NCBI GenBank assembly: GCA_038373885.1
Contig: JAWZYV010013002.1
Coordinates: 127,501-191,500, forward strand
Source: Cheiracanthium punctorium
Taxonomy: Eukaryota > Arthropoda > Arachnida > Araneae > Cheiracanthiidae
Length of the DNA stretch: 64,000 bases
Direction of reading: 5' to 3'
The position numbers and the translations under genes are program-made. Shown here piece after piece: positions 1-9,020 of the stretch. The notes under the pieces are model-generated. The model had not been told where the DNA came from. It did no database searches and saw only the letters and a program-made list of their open reading frames with translations. The first letter of the stretch is position 1. Every line of letters starts with the position of its first letter.

Positions 1-43
<43 letters not shown>

Positions 44-147
44 ACCCCCCCCCCCCCCCCCCCCCCCCCACGCCCCCCCCCTGCCCCCCCCCCCCCCCCA
101 CCCCCCCCCCCCCCCCCCCCCCCCCCCCCGCCCCCCCCCCCCCCACG

Positions 148-184
<37 letters not shown>

Positions 185-230
185 ACCCCCCCCCCCCCCC
201 CCCCCCACCCCCCCCCCCCCCCCCCCCCCC

Positions 231-267
<37 letters not shown>

Positions 268-278
268 ACCCCCCCCCC

Positions 279-325
<47 letters not shown>

Positions 326-343
326 ACCCCCCCCCCCCCCCCC

Positions 344-375
<32 letters not shown>

Positions 376-385
376 CCCCCCCCCC
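1..385. repeat. Poly-C tract with rare interruptions
   Basis: An almost pure run of C broken only by scattered single A, G or T bases. It stops abruptly where the LTR-derived sequence begins. A complete 5' LTR would need about 630 more bases upstream, so this tract stands where that sequence should be. It may be a real (C)n expansion, but a consensus or gap-edge artefact of assembly is at least as likely. Confidence 0.95.
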
Positions 386-583
386 ACGCATATTCAAAAC
401 CAAAGATTTTCTACTGTGCAACTCAACGTTAAATGAGTTCCAACTCTGCCTAGAATCTACAAAAACTTATTTTACAGATAAAATCCAGTGACTATTCAAT
501 TTCAGCCAAAGACATTTAATTTGTTATGTTGAATAGCTTAATTTATAAAATACAATATAATTAAATTAGTAGTTTCCTTTTCA
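386..583 (+). repeat. 5' LTR, 3' remnant only
   Basis: Direct copy of 6490-6683, ending in TTTTCA just before a primer-binding site. Only the last 198 bases of an LTR that should be about 828 bases survive. The TATA box and transcription start present in the 3' LTR are missing here, so this copy lacks its own upstream promoter. Confidence 0.9.
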
Positions 584-598
584 CGGTTATGGGCCTTC
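584..598 (+). promoter_or_regulatory. Primer-binding site of the copia element
   Basis: GGTTATGGGCC directly follows the LTR end. Copia elements of arthropods use an internal half of initiator methionine tRNA as primer, and their primer-binding site starts with this sequence. The assignment rests on position and on that known similarity. Confidence 0.7.
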
Positions 599-779
599 AA
601 GCCCAAGTTTAAAATGTTGATTTGAATATGTCGAGTGTATTTATAATGTGTTTTGTTTTATAAAGTGTTTTTAACGTATACAAACAGATTTTAAGTGCCG
701 TAAAATTAATAACGAGGGCGGGCCTGTAGTGTTTTTAAATCCTATTCTTGTAAATTGTGTTGTGTCCTAACTTTCCAAA

Positions 780-885
780 ATGGAACGCTTCAATTACCCA
801 AATAGAAAAATTGTCTGCCGTACAATTATGAGTCTTGGCAGGAAGACGTAAGGGTATTTGTTGATGGATAGGAATTGTTTGGGAA
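780..885 (+). pseudogene. Broken N-terminal part of copia gag
   Basis: An ATG at 780 opens a short frame (MERFNYPN...) that stops within about 25 codons. Another frame over the same stretch reads NYESWQEDVRVFVDG before a stop and resembles the start of a copia gag. The next long frame begins in a third register. The gag N-terminus is therefore spread over several frames and includes an in-frame stop. Small indels, either real or from sequencing, would explain this. Confidence 0.6.
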
Positions 886-2385
886 ATGGTCAGTGGTGTA
901 GAAAAAAGACCCCCTGAAACTGACGCTAAGGAATTAAGGGATTACAAGATTAGATACGGGCGTGCTTATAGCACGATATTTTTGAACATTTCAAATGAAT
1001 ATAAGCCTCTTATTTCTGGCACTTATGACCCCAAAGAAGTTTGGGAAAAATTAAATAAACACTTTAAACCTGAATCTAGAGCTCGTGCTATGAGACTCAC
1101 AGATGACTTTTTTTCATGTAGATTGAACGAAGGGGAGGAAATAGGCTTATTTGCAGCCAGGTTGAGGATGATAGTTAAGCAATTAAAAGACGCTAACGCT
1201 CCCCCAGCTGACTGGTATCAGTCATTTCAATTGCTAAGGTACTTACCCTCGGAGTATCAGGGAATTGTTCAAACAATTTACCGCTGGCCTGACGAAACAT
1301 TTAAGTTCGATTTAGTTTTAGCCGAACTTTTGGCTGAAGAGGCCAGACTAAAGCAAAGTGTAGGGGATCAAGCTACCGTCGCAATGTCTAGTCAAGTGAA
1401 GCGTGTCCCACCTAAGAATACTGTAAAGAAAGACACTAGAAAGTGCTATAGGTGTGGTAGAATCGGACATTTAATTGCTAGCTGTAGGATCCCTCCCCCC
1501 AGTAATCGTAAAAGTAACAAACGACAACCCAAGAATCATATGATAGAAGCCCACACAAGTGAGGATTTAAATGATTCTTCATGGATTTTTGATACAGGGG
1601 CTAGTGCTCATTTTTGTCGGGATAAAAGACTTTTTAAAAACTTTGAACCAATTAAAGGCCGGTCGATGTCAGTCGCCATAAACGGCATTGATTGTTCCAT
1701 AGAGGGAAGGGGAACAGTCGAGTTAAAATTTCAAGGTGGTAAAGTTTTAAAAACATTAAAAAACGTCCTCTATTCCTCTAAATTAAGGAGAAATCTCCTG
1801 TCAGGTCCTGCATTGGACACTGAGGGCATTACATTTAGAGGGGGAAATAACAAAGTAGAGGTATTTTCACGTGACCGACAAAAACTATTTACAGCACACA
1901 AGAAACGTGGTCTGTACCATGTTTACCCTACAATAACTAATAAAAAGAAAGCAGAAGCTAATTTTTCTTCAAAAGGTGACAATCAGAACTTAGAACTTTG
2001 GCATAGCCGTTTTTGTCATATTAATTGTAACGCTATAATTGAAACTAGTAAGGGAAAGGTATTTGGCCTACCCGTTTTTAAATCTAAGCCGTATAAACCC
2101 TGTCATGTTTGTAAAATAGCAAAAACTAGAAGAAAGAGCTTTAAAAGTATTCCCAAGATTCGATCGAACAAACCCCTCCAACTTTTGCACATGGATGTAT
2201 GTGGACCTTTACCTAACCCATCCATATCGGGACATAGATTCTTTTTAACGATAACAGATGACTACTCAAGAAAAGTCACTGTTTATCCTATGAAGCAGAA
2301 ATCTGAAGTCTTCGAAAATTTTAAGAGGTACCAAAAACGTGCAGAACGGTTTTTAAACAGAAAAAATTATCAATATCAGAACTGA
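886..2385 (+). pseudogene. copia Gag - protease - N-terminal integrase (frameshifted)
   Basis: This open frame of 499 residues holds most of copia Gag (residues 1-180). A CCHC zinc knuckle, CYRCGRIGHLIASC, lies at about 187-200. The aspartic protease motif DTGAS starts near residue 236. Next come the GAG-pre-integrase HHCC zinc region (WHSRFCHI...CHVCK) and the start of the integrase core with HMDVCGPL. Gag packages RNA, the protease cleaves the polyprotein, and integrase joins the cDNA to the host genome. The first ATG is internal to gag, so 886 is not the natural start. The frame ends at a stop created by a frameshift at an A-rich stretch near 2355-2370. The rest of integrase continues in another frame, overlapping slightly. 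Confidence 0.92.
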
Positions 2386-3286
2386 CAATGGCATGGAATT
2401 CTGCCATAATGAATTTAAGAAGTTTTTGGAGGAGGAGGGCATTAAAGCTGAAAGAACCAATGATTATACGCCGGAACAGAACGGTGTAAGTGAGAGATTT
2501 AATTACACGGCCTTGGACGCTGTAAAAGCTATGTTACACTCCAGTAAACTGGGAAATGGTTTTTGGTCGGAAGCATTGTTATGTTTCACATACACCTGGA
2601 ACAGGGTATGCCACGCAAACCAATCTAAAACACCATTTGAGCTATTTTGTGGTCGCAAACCTTCAGTAAAGCATATACGAACTTTTGGATCAAAAGCGTT
2701 CGTAGGTGTACCACGTCAATTACGAAGTAAGCTCGAAATGAGGGCAAAACAAGGCATACTAGTTGGGTACGCAATGTTTACCCGTGGCTATAGAGTATGG
2801 CTACCGAGTGACAGAAAAGTCGTTGAAACAAGTAACGTAACGTTTGATGAAAATTTACCCACTCGTGAGAGCAGCGGAGTCGTGCTGGAACCCATTACAG
2901 CGGAAGAAAGTTCCGATGAGGAAAGGGAACCAGAAACAGAAGATTACGAGAAACCTAGCACATCCGAAGAAAAGTTTGAAATAAGTAGCGGTGAATCCGA
3001 TGAGGAGGAGGGAGAAGAAACAATTCGTTTTTCTAAGTCTAAAGACCGAGTAGCACCACCTAAAGATGTAGTTTGGATGAGAAAAGCCGTCCCTAGGTCA
3101 GACGGGTCCAGAAATGATATATACTACGGTATATCAGGAAGCAATATAAGATTACGATCCTGTAGAGAGGTCGAGGCATATTGCAAGAAACATGGACTTA
3201 AGTATGACCCTGAAAAATTTAGTTTTAAAGGTAAAGATACCTACACCGGCATTGTGAAAGACGAAACGAATTTAACCAGTTCCTGA
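2366..3286 (+). pseudogene. copia integrase C-terminal part
   Basis: The integrase core continues here in a second frame. The second catalytic Asp sits in IRTDNGMEF, just before the first ATG at 2393. The catalytic Glu is in TPEQNGVSER. A copia integrase C-terminal segment follows (LVGYAMFTRGYRVW), then a very acidic linker rich in Glu and Ser (about 2900-3030). The frame closes at a TGA at 3284-3286. The RT that follows is in the same frame, so this TGA is a single in-frame nonsense codon and not the end of a separate gene. Copia pol is normally one polyprotein. Confidence 0.9.
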
Positions 3287-4855
3287 CTAGAGGATATAGT
3301 AATTCCAAACTCATATTTTCAAGCAATAGATTCTCAAGATTCAGAAGAGTGGAAGAAAGCTATGACTGCAGAAATGAATGTTATGTACGAAAGAGAAGTG
3401 TGGAAACTTGTACCCGTACCTCAAAATGTAAAAGTAATAGGCAATAGATGGGTATTCACAGTAAAACACGACTCAAATGGTAAAATAGTACGATACAAAG
3501 CTAGACTGGTCGCTCAAGGATTCGGTCAAAGAAAAGGTGAAAACTACGACCAAGTTTTTAGTCCAGTGGTCAATTTCTCTGTAATACGATTATTTTTCTC
3601 TTTCTTAGTTGGACATTTTCATTGGTTTCATATGCAAGTAGACATAAATTCTGCATACCTATACGCCCCAGTAAAAGAAGATATTTATATGAAGCAGCCC
3701 AAAGGATTTGAAGAGGAAGGTAAAGAAAACTACGTCTGTAAGCTCAACAGAGCTATTTACGGCTTAAAGCAGAGTGGACGTGAATGGTTCAATGAAATAC
3801 ACGGAATTCTAAGTGAGTTAAATTTTAATAAGCTAGAGTGGGCTAATTGTGTCTACATTTATGAAAATAGTTTAGTTTTACTACTGTATGTTGACGACAT
3901 GGTGTTTATATCTAAAACCAAAGAAAAAATAGAGAAGGTAATTAAACTTTTAGAAGATAAAGTAGATCTAAAGAAGTTGGGTAGAACGAAGAAACTACTC
4001 GGGGTACAATTTGTTGAAAATAAGGAAGGTCTATTTATTCACCAGGAAGATTACATCAATAAAATTTATGAGCGGTTTAAGAAGTATCAGATACCATTAG
4101 TTTCATTGCCAATCGCAACTGGAATTGTAATGTCAAAGACGCAAAGTCCTAGTAACGATGCTGAGACTAAGGAAATGGAAAAACTGCCCTACCGTAATAT
4201 TTTGGGATGTTTATCGTTCTTGGCTAGTAGAACCAGACCTGATATATCTTACGCTGTAAATATCCTTTCTCAATTTCAATCTAACCCCGGCCAACATCAT
4301 TGGAACCAATTAGTAAAACTACTGGGATATGTAAAGTCAACATCGAAGTTAAAGCTAAAACTTTCCAACATTAATGAAATTTCAATAAACTGTTATTCTG
4401 ATGCCGATTTCGCCTCAAATAGAGATGATCGTGTGTCGATGGGAGGTCACATCTTAATGTTAGACAAAACCCCAATCTCGTGGCGAACTTTTAAGCAGAA
4501 ATGTGTAGCCTTGTCATCTATGGAATCTGAGTTTATTGCCCTGACAGAGGCATCAAAAGAACTGTTATGGATGTATAGAATCCTAGATGAACTAAAAGGT
4601 TTAGACATTCTTCCAGAAAATTTAAAAGTTACCTTATTTTGTGACAATCGTGCAGCTATCGACTTTTCAAATTCTCCTATAGAGAACAATCGCACCAAAC
4701 ACATACATGTAAAATACCATTTCTTAAGAAGCCTCGTTTTAGAAAAATTGTTTAAATTGGAATATATTAATACTAAACAAAACCCCGCAGACATTTTCAC
4801 AAAACCCTTACCCAAAATCAGCCTGTCCACTTTCAATGACAAAATTTTTAGTTAA
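3287..4855 (+). pseudogene. copia reverse transcriptase and RNase H
   Basis: Same frame as the integrase part, directly after the single TGA. The first ATG is at 3362, but homology-like sequence begins a little earlier (EEWKKAM). From 3362 there are 497 uninterrupted residues. They show the copia RT opening (RWVFTVKHDSNG, then RYKARLVAQGF), the catalytic YVDD box in LLLYVDDMVF, and RNase H with CYSDADFASN, SSMESEFIAL and the C-terminal TKHIHVKYHFLR. The enzyme would copy element RNA into cDNA and remove the RNA strand. Both domains look complete. The frame ends at TAA 4853-4855. Lack of decay here fits the youth indicated by the LTRs. Confidence 0.93.
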
Positions 4856-5841
4856 GTGTGAAAGACCTACTCCCGTTTGTGGGAACCTAGGCAATTTTTT
4901 TGTCTCCTATAAGCCCTACGGCTTGAGACCTTTTTTGAGGGGAAAGGGGGGAAATTTTTTGAAATTTTTGATGAAAAAAAAAAAAGAAAAATGAACTTTA
5001 TGTAATTGTGTTTTGTCCTATTATGTCTGTCTGACATCTTTACAGTCGAGGGAGTAAAGTTCCCCACGGAGTGCGATATTCTTAGCTATGGTCTTTCTCT
5101 GAAGTTTTCGAGCAGCCTCAAAAGCGTCTCGCGAGGTGAAACTGTAATTTGCCAGAGAATCCTGAGGTGATTGGTTAGTTCTAAGAGTAGAGTATTTTCG
5201 TCCCAATCACAGGAGATGTTAAAGTTTTATTTCAGTAAGTCCCATTTTTGCTAGTGGAAGCTCCTATATGTCCACCCTAGTCTGTAAGGTGTTGTGTCAG
5301 GCATATAATGTGTTAACCTATAACACAAACTTTTTTTTTCAAATTTTCCCGGGATGCATCCCAGCTCGATCTCAGTTGGATTTCAATTCGAGCTTTTTTT
5401 CAAATTTAATTCGTATTTTTTTTTTCATTGCAATGTACTGTACTGTATTATATTGAATGAACTTTGCAAAATGTGAATATTTTCTAAAGTGCACTGAACG
5501 TATATCAAGAGTAATTTTGAAGTATGAATATTTTTATGATTAGAAATGTGTTTATTAATGTCCTAGCATATGTGTTTATTAATGTTCTAGCATAAGTGTT
5601 TATATTTGAATGCATTTATATAGTAATTTCTAGTAAGTTGAAAATTTTTTGAAATGAAGTAATTTTTGAAATGTGTACTAACCATGCTGGCCAGCAACAA
5701 CTGTATATAGTGTTTCTACTAACCTTTAGTGAATTTTGAAGCATTTTTTCATGCATCATGTTTAACTTAATTTTTCGTTAAAGAGGAAAGGTTACCTCTA
5801 ATTTTCGTTTACTTTGAATCTGCCAGTTTCTTAAATGTCAT
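4856..5841 (+). other. Long 3' non-coding region of the copia element
   Basis: About 1 kb separates the end of pol from the inferred 3' LTR, whereas copia elements usually have only a short gap. No convincing gene is visible. Short minus-strand frames near 4870-5206 have no recognisable motif. A purine tract at about 4935-4957 (GAGGGGAAAGGGGGGAAA) could be a second or ancestral polypurine tract. A 24-bp tandem unit occurs at 5547-5594. Confidence 0.6.
5547..5602. repeat. 24-bp tandem repeat inside the copia 3' region
   Basis: Two nearly identical 24-bp units (5547-5570 and 5571-5594; TGTGTTTATTAATGT then C or T, CTAGCATA), followed by the start of a third. Confidence 0.85.
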
Positions 5842-5855
5842 GGAAGGCGGGCCCT
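5842..5855 (+). promoter_or_regulatory. Polypurine tract candidate
   Basis: GGAAGGCGGG followed by a few pyrimidines lies immediately before TGTTAG, which fits the start of an LTR (TG...CA). It would prime plus-strand DNA synthesis. The boundary cannot be confirmed from the 5' LTR because that part is missing. Confidence 0.5.
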
Positions 5856-6154
5856 TGTTAGAAAAAAAAAAACGCTATTTCTTTACTTACCTTTTATTTT
5901 CCATGACATTTTATCTCTAAATTTGCTAAAGTGAAAAAACGAAACTTTTGTAAGCTCCTTTAAAAGTTTTCTAAGTGAAAACGTAAGTTCGTTAGCATTT
6001 GAAAATGGCGGTGTAAACATCGTCATGTCTTTAACGCCGTAATAAAAAGTTTACATTTCTCGCCGATAGATGGCGCTGTTCCTGATTTGCATAAAATAAG
6101 AACTCTTTTTTTCCCTATGCAAATATCCATCGTAGTCCCGCACTAACTGGCAGG

Positions 6155-6162
6155 TATAAAAA
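6155..6162 (+). promoter_or_regulatory. TATA box in the 3' LTR
   Basis: TATAAAAA about 300 bases into the LTR, with a purine/pyrimidine-mixed start region about 30 bases downstream (CAGTCAGACAGTGAG). It is a good candidate for the retrotransposon core promoter. Confidence 0.65.
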
Positions 6163-6444
6163 GGGCATCACAAATTAACCAGTCAGACAGTGAGAGTTCT
6201 CGGTCTGCTATGTTGTGTGTGTAATCAACCGATGTGATTCAAGTAGAGCCGGATCAGGGATCCGTGCTACGGTACCCAGATGGTTCAATATGATGTGATG
6301 TGTTTTGTGAATCAGAATAAGATCGCCGCTGGCGACTTATCTTCGAGAAAGCTTATTTTTTATTTGTGCCACTAATCGGATGTTGCTTAAGTATTGTGTA
6401 ATCACCATGTGCACTATGTAAACCTACCATAATCATCTTGTTTC

Positions 6445-6450
6445 AATAAA
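6445..6450 (+). promoter_or_regulatory. AATAAA poly(A) signal in the 3' LTR
   Basis: AATAAA lies about 290 bases after the TATA box and 240 before the LTR end, the position expected for the end of R. Confidence 0.6.
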
Positions 6451-6683
6451 CTACAGAAAAAAGGTACCTAATTTGTCTTTCTTATTTAAACGCATATTCA
6501 AAACCAAAGATTTTCTACTGTGCAACTCAACTTAAATGAGTTTCAACTCTGCCTAGAATCTACAAAAACTTATTTTACAGATAAAATCCAGTGACTATTC
6601 AATTTCAGCCAAAGACTTTTAATTTGTTTGTTGAATAGCTTAATTTATAATACAATATAATTAAATTAGTAGTTTCCTTTTCA

Positions 6684-7300
6684 AATAGGAGGCTTTCGCC
6701 AGTCATCTCTAGAGGGGAAACGAACGGAGAAAGATCCGTCAAAGACATGCCTGACAAGCATATTGTCAGAAGGCATGCTACAGAGAGGATGCGTCAACAT
6801 AGATGAATCAAGATCACCCCATGAAAGGTATTGCGAATAACCCGTCCAGTAACCCAGGTCCATAAGCCTCTTTCTTCAGACCAGGGCCTCAGCCTCAATA
6901 AAAGAATGCAGAGGCAAAAGGTTTAAAAGCAATTCAGTGATTGCAGTAGGAGTTGTACGAAGACAACCCGTGATAGCCAAACACGCCATCCTTTGAACAC
7001 GGGTAAGATCCTTCCTAGATGAAACTAAGGAAGATCTAGACCACCAAACAATGGACCCATACGCAATGATCGGGCGACCATACGCAATGATCGGGCGAAC
7101 AATCATGATGTAGATCCAATGAATAGACCGAGGACTCAGGCCCCAAGTCCTGCCAATAGCACCTCTACAAGCCCAAAAGACTCGTTTGGCCTTAGCAAGA
7201 CAGTAATCAAGGTGATTCTTCCACCCCAAATGGGAGTCAAAGTAAACACCCAAAAACTTCACCGAAGAAGAATATGCAGCCAACTCGCGCCGACGTCAAG
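6684..7300 (-). pseudogene. LINE (I/Jockey-type) reverse transcriptase C-terminus, interrupted by copia
   Basis: On the minus strand the protein reads VKFLGVYFDSHLGWKNH, then AKRVFWACRG, GRTWGLSPRS and RPIIAYGSIVWW. This is the thumb region of non-LTR retrotransposon RT. It continues through a single TGA near 6876 into a region ending FPSRDDWRKPP, which in the I group immediately precedes RNase H. The frame stays open to 6684, exactly where the copia LTR ends, so the copia insertion cut the LINE. The 5' side stops at an in-frame TGA near 7301. A 21-bp in-frame duplication sits inside. Confidence 0.85.
7057..7098. repeat. 21-bp tandem duplication inside the LINE RT
   Basis: Two identical 21-bp units (7057-7077 and 7078-7098) duplicate seven codons (RPIIAYG) in frame. 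The unduplicated sequence fits the LINE RT family, so one unit is a recent slip duplication. Confidence 0.9.
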
Positions 7301-7573
7301 TGGATTACTTGGAAGGCGTGCACTGATATCTTTCTATCCACGTACAAAACATAAAATAAGATAAGGATATTTTAAAAATAAAAAAATACCAAATTTACAT
7401 AAGATGGTACATTTTTGGCTGTAGATTTCTTTTCCTTGAAAAAGAAGGAAAAAAGCATAATTATCAACATGCGTTGCATAGAGCGTAGAAAAAGTAAACA
7501 ATGCGTAGTTACTACGCCAAATGCGTAATAGTTGGCAGCCTTGATTTTGTTGTGGGAAAAGTGCCATTTCTGA

Positions 7574-7609
<36 letters not shown>

Positions 7610-8322
7610 CTTTATTATTGTATGTTGAGAAGCAGATGAGAATTCTACTGATGAATTCTTACTGAGTTCTTATAAGGATTTTATTGTATGCAAAATATAC
7701 TATAAGAGAAAGGCTGTTCAGCTGACAGTTAAAAAGCGTGTTATTGGTTGTTAGTTTCTGCGAGTTGTCTATTGAATTTGATCACCCCAAATGTTTGTTG
7801 AATTTCTAGACCAATAAAATTTGTGTTTAAGTTACAAACCCAAAATCTAAGAGTTTTCTGAAACAATATGCTGAACTTAGTTGGTCTGATACCAAACTAA
7901 TACCGATGAAATTTGGTAATAAAAGCTTCTCTTCATATTAAGATGCAAATGATTTTAAAATGTCATTCAAAAAATGTTAAGATTGGCTTGCTAGTTTTTC
8001 TTTTCTTTTAGAGTTTACAAGAATCAAGTTATATATGGAACAGATAAAAAATATATATATACAATGTTTAAGTAATTAACAGTGAAAATATTAGAATTTT
8101 TTGGCTAGCTGGCCAAACCACCAACCACCCTGGAAGATACTGATATGTATACTTAAACCATCAAGACCCACTATTCCTGATTATCTTTTTTTTTTTAAGT
8201 GTATTCTTGAAATTAAGAATGAAAAAAATGGAGATCCATGTACTACTTTTTCAAAGTTTATTTGTGTAAAAAATAAAAAAAATACATGGTACAAAATTTT
8301 TTTCTTTTCTTTTCTTTCAGGC
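7301..8322. other. AT-rich sequence without a recognised gene
   Basis: The only clear structure is a T run at about 7578-7604, with a short TA repeat near 8050. The short open frames here show no motif. The pyrimidine-rich end (about 8295-8322) serves as the candidate acceptor tract of the next feature. Confidence 0.6.
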
Positions 8323-8410
8323 ATCACAAAGAGTGTCCAGTTACTGGCTGCAGTTGTAAATGCATGTCTTTAGATGCTGTAGCAAATCTAAAGTCGCTAA
8401 CAATCAGTTG
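8323..8410 (+). CDS. Possible plus-strand terminal exon, Cys-rich frame
   Basis: A strong acceptor (TTTCTTTTCTTTCAG) ends at 8322. Read in phase 1 the following sequence gives HHKECPVTGCSCKCMSLDAV... and stops at a TGA near 8410. The dense Cys and His residues look like a small metal-binding end. Read in phase 2 it ends sooner (ITKSVQLLAAVVNACL). An AATAAA at about 8459-8464 would serve as its poly(A) signal. No upstream exon was found, so this is a splice-site-based guess and the product is unknown. It would converge tail to tail on the minus-strand gene at 8486. Confidence 0.35.
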
Positions 8411-8451
8411 AAATTTGTGTTTATAGTATGTAAAAAGTGCTTTTAAAGTGT

Positions 8452-8467
8452 ATTTATTTAATAAATT
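8452..8467. terminator. Bidirectional poly(A) signal block
   Basis: TATTTATTTAATAAATTT contains AATAAA on the plus strand and, on the minus strand, AAATAAA. It lies about 30 bases past the minus-strand stop codon at 8486-8488 and after the candidate plus-strand exon. This fits the shared 3' end of two convergent transcripts. Confidence 0.5.
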
Positions 8468-8485
8468 TTTGAACTAATTGCACTC

Positions 8486-8556
8486 TTACAGCATTATTGG
8501 ATAGCGCACAGGATACTTGACCATAAGATTCACAACTTCATTGTATAGGTTTGCAT
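8486..8556 (-). CDS. Probable last coding exon of an unrecognised minus-strand gene
   Basis: On the minus strand, CTTTTCTTTTCCCCCAG precedes the exon. It reads DANLYNEVVNLMVKYP then VRYPIML and a TAA stop. The first two bases complete an Asp codon begun by a G ending the previous exon, and 16574 supplies that G. The sequence has normal protein composition and no transposon motif. It ends just before a poly(A) signal block. I do not recognise the protein. It is probably the C-terminus of a host protein, and 8 kb of transposon-laden sequence separates it from the upstream exon. Confidence 0.6.
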
Positions 8557-8848
8557 CTGGGGGAAAAGAAAAGACACATATCAGATGAAGCTCAGAACAT
8601 TTAAAAGAATTCATTTTAAAAAAATCTTGTTATAAAATCTTTGTATAGTGAATGGCTAAACTTCTAGTTTGCTTAATCTTGATATTACTGACATTTTTCT
8701 GTTACTGTCACGTTCACCGCTACTACAGAATCTTAAAATAGTACTTCAAAACAAAAATAAAATACTGATTGACTTAATTTATTAAAAGGTTTGGAGATGT
8801 CAACTCTTTGTTACATGCAAATACTTACGAACAGCCTATCTTATAATA

Positions 8849-9020
8849 CGGGGTGTCTACAAATTAATTGGGCAAAAAGAATCATTTATTGAATGCAATT
8901 TACAGGAAAAAAATTAAAGTACATATTGTTGTAAGATATAGTCCAAGTTTACCATTATTACAAATGTTCAGTATGACTTCCTTTTGTTACTCTGCAAATA
9001 TCCCATTGGCAGGGCTCACA
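8849..9020 (-). pseudogene. 3' end remnant of an IS630/mariner-like DNA transposon
   Basis: A terminal-repeat-like end (GGGGTGTCTACAAATTAA) starts at 8850. On the minus strand, a short reading frame ending RVTKGSHTEHL then stop (8958-8990) resembles the C-terminus of DDE_3-type transposases. Only the last part of the element is present. Confidence 0.45.

Larger units (their letters stand above)
386..6683 (+). mobile_element. Ty1/copia LTR retrotransposon, 5' LTR truncated
   Basis: The domain order is gag, zinc knuckle, aspartic protease, integrase, reverse transcriptase, RNase H. Integrase before RT is diagnostic of the copia superfamily. The 198 bases at 386-583 match 6490-6683 with about two substitutions and three small indels, so they are the 3' ends of the two LTRs. 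Such low divergence points to a recent insertion. The coding region nevertheless has several frameshifts and stops, so this copy cannot make an intact polyprotein as assembled. The right edge lies inside a LINE reading frame, so the element inserted into that LINE. The left target-site duplication is lost in the C tract. Confidence 0.93.
5856..6683 (+). repeat. 3' LTR of the copia element
   Basis: Inferred to run from TGTTAG to TTTTCA, 828 bp. The last 194 bases are verified by the copy at 386-583. The start is inferred from TG plus the preceding purine tract. It holds a TATA box at 6155, a likely R region starting after about 6185, and a poly(A) signal at 6445, in the order expected of U3-R-U5. 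The base after the LTR is already LINE sequence. Confidence 0.8.

Noticed and set aside
4447..4842. 131-codon minus-strand open frame
   Set aside because: It lies antisense to the copia RNase H frame and has no motif.
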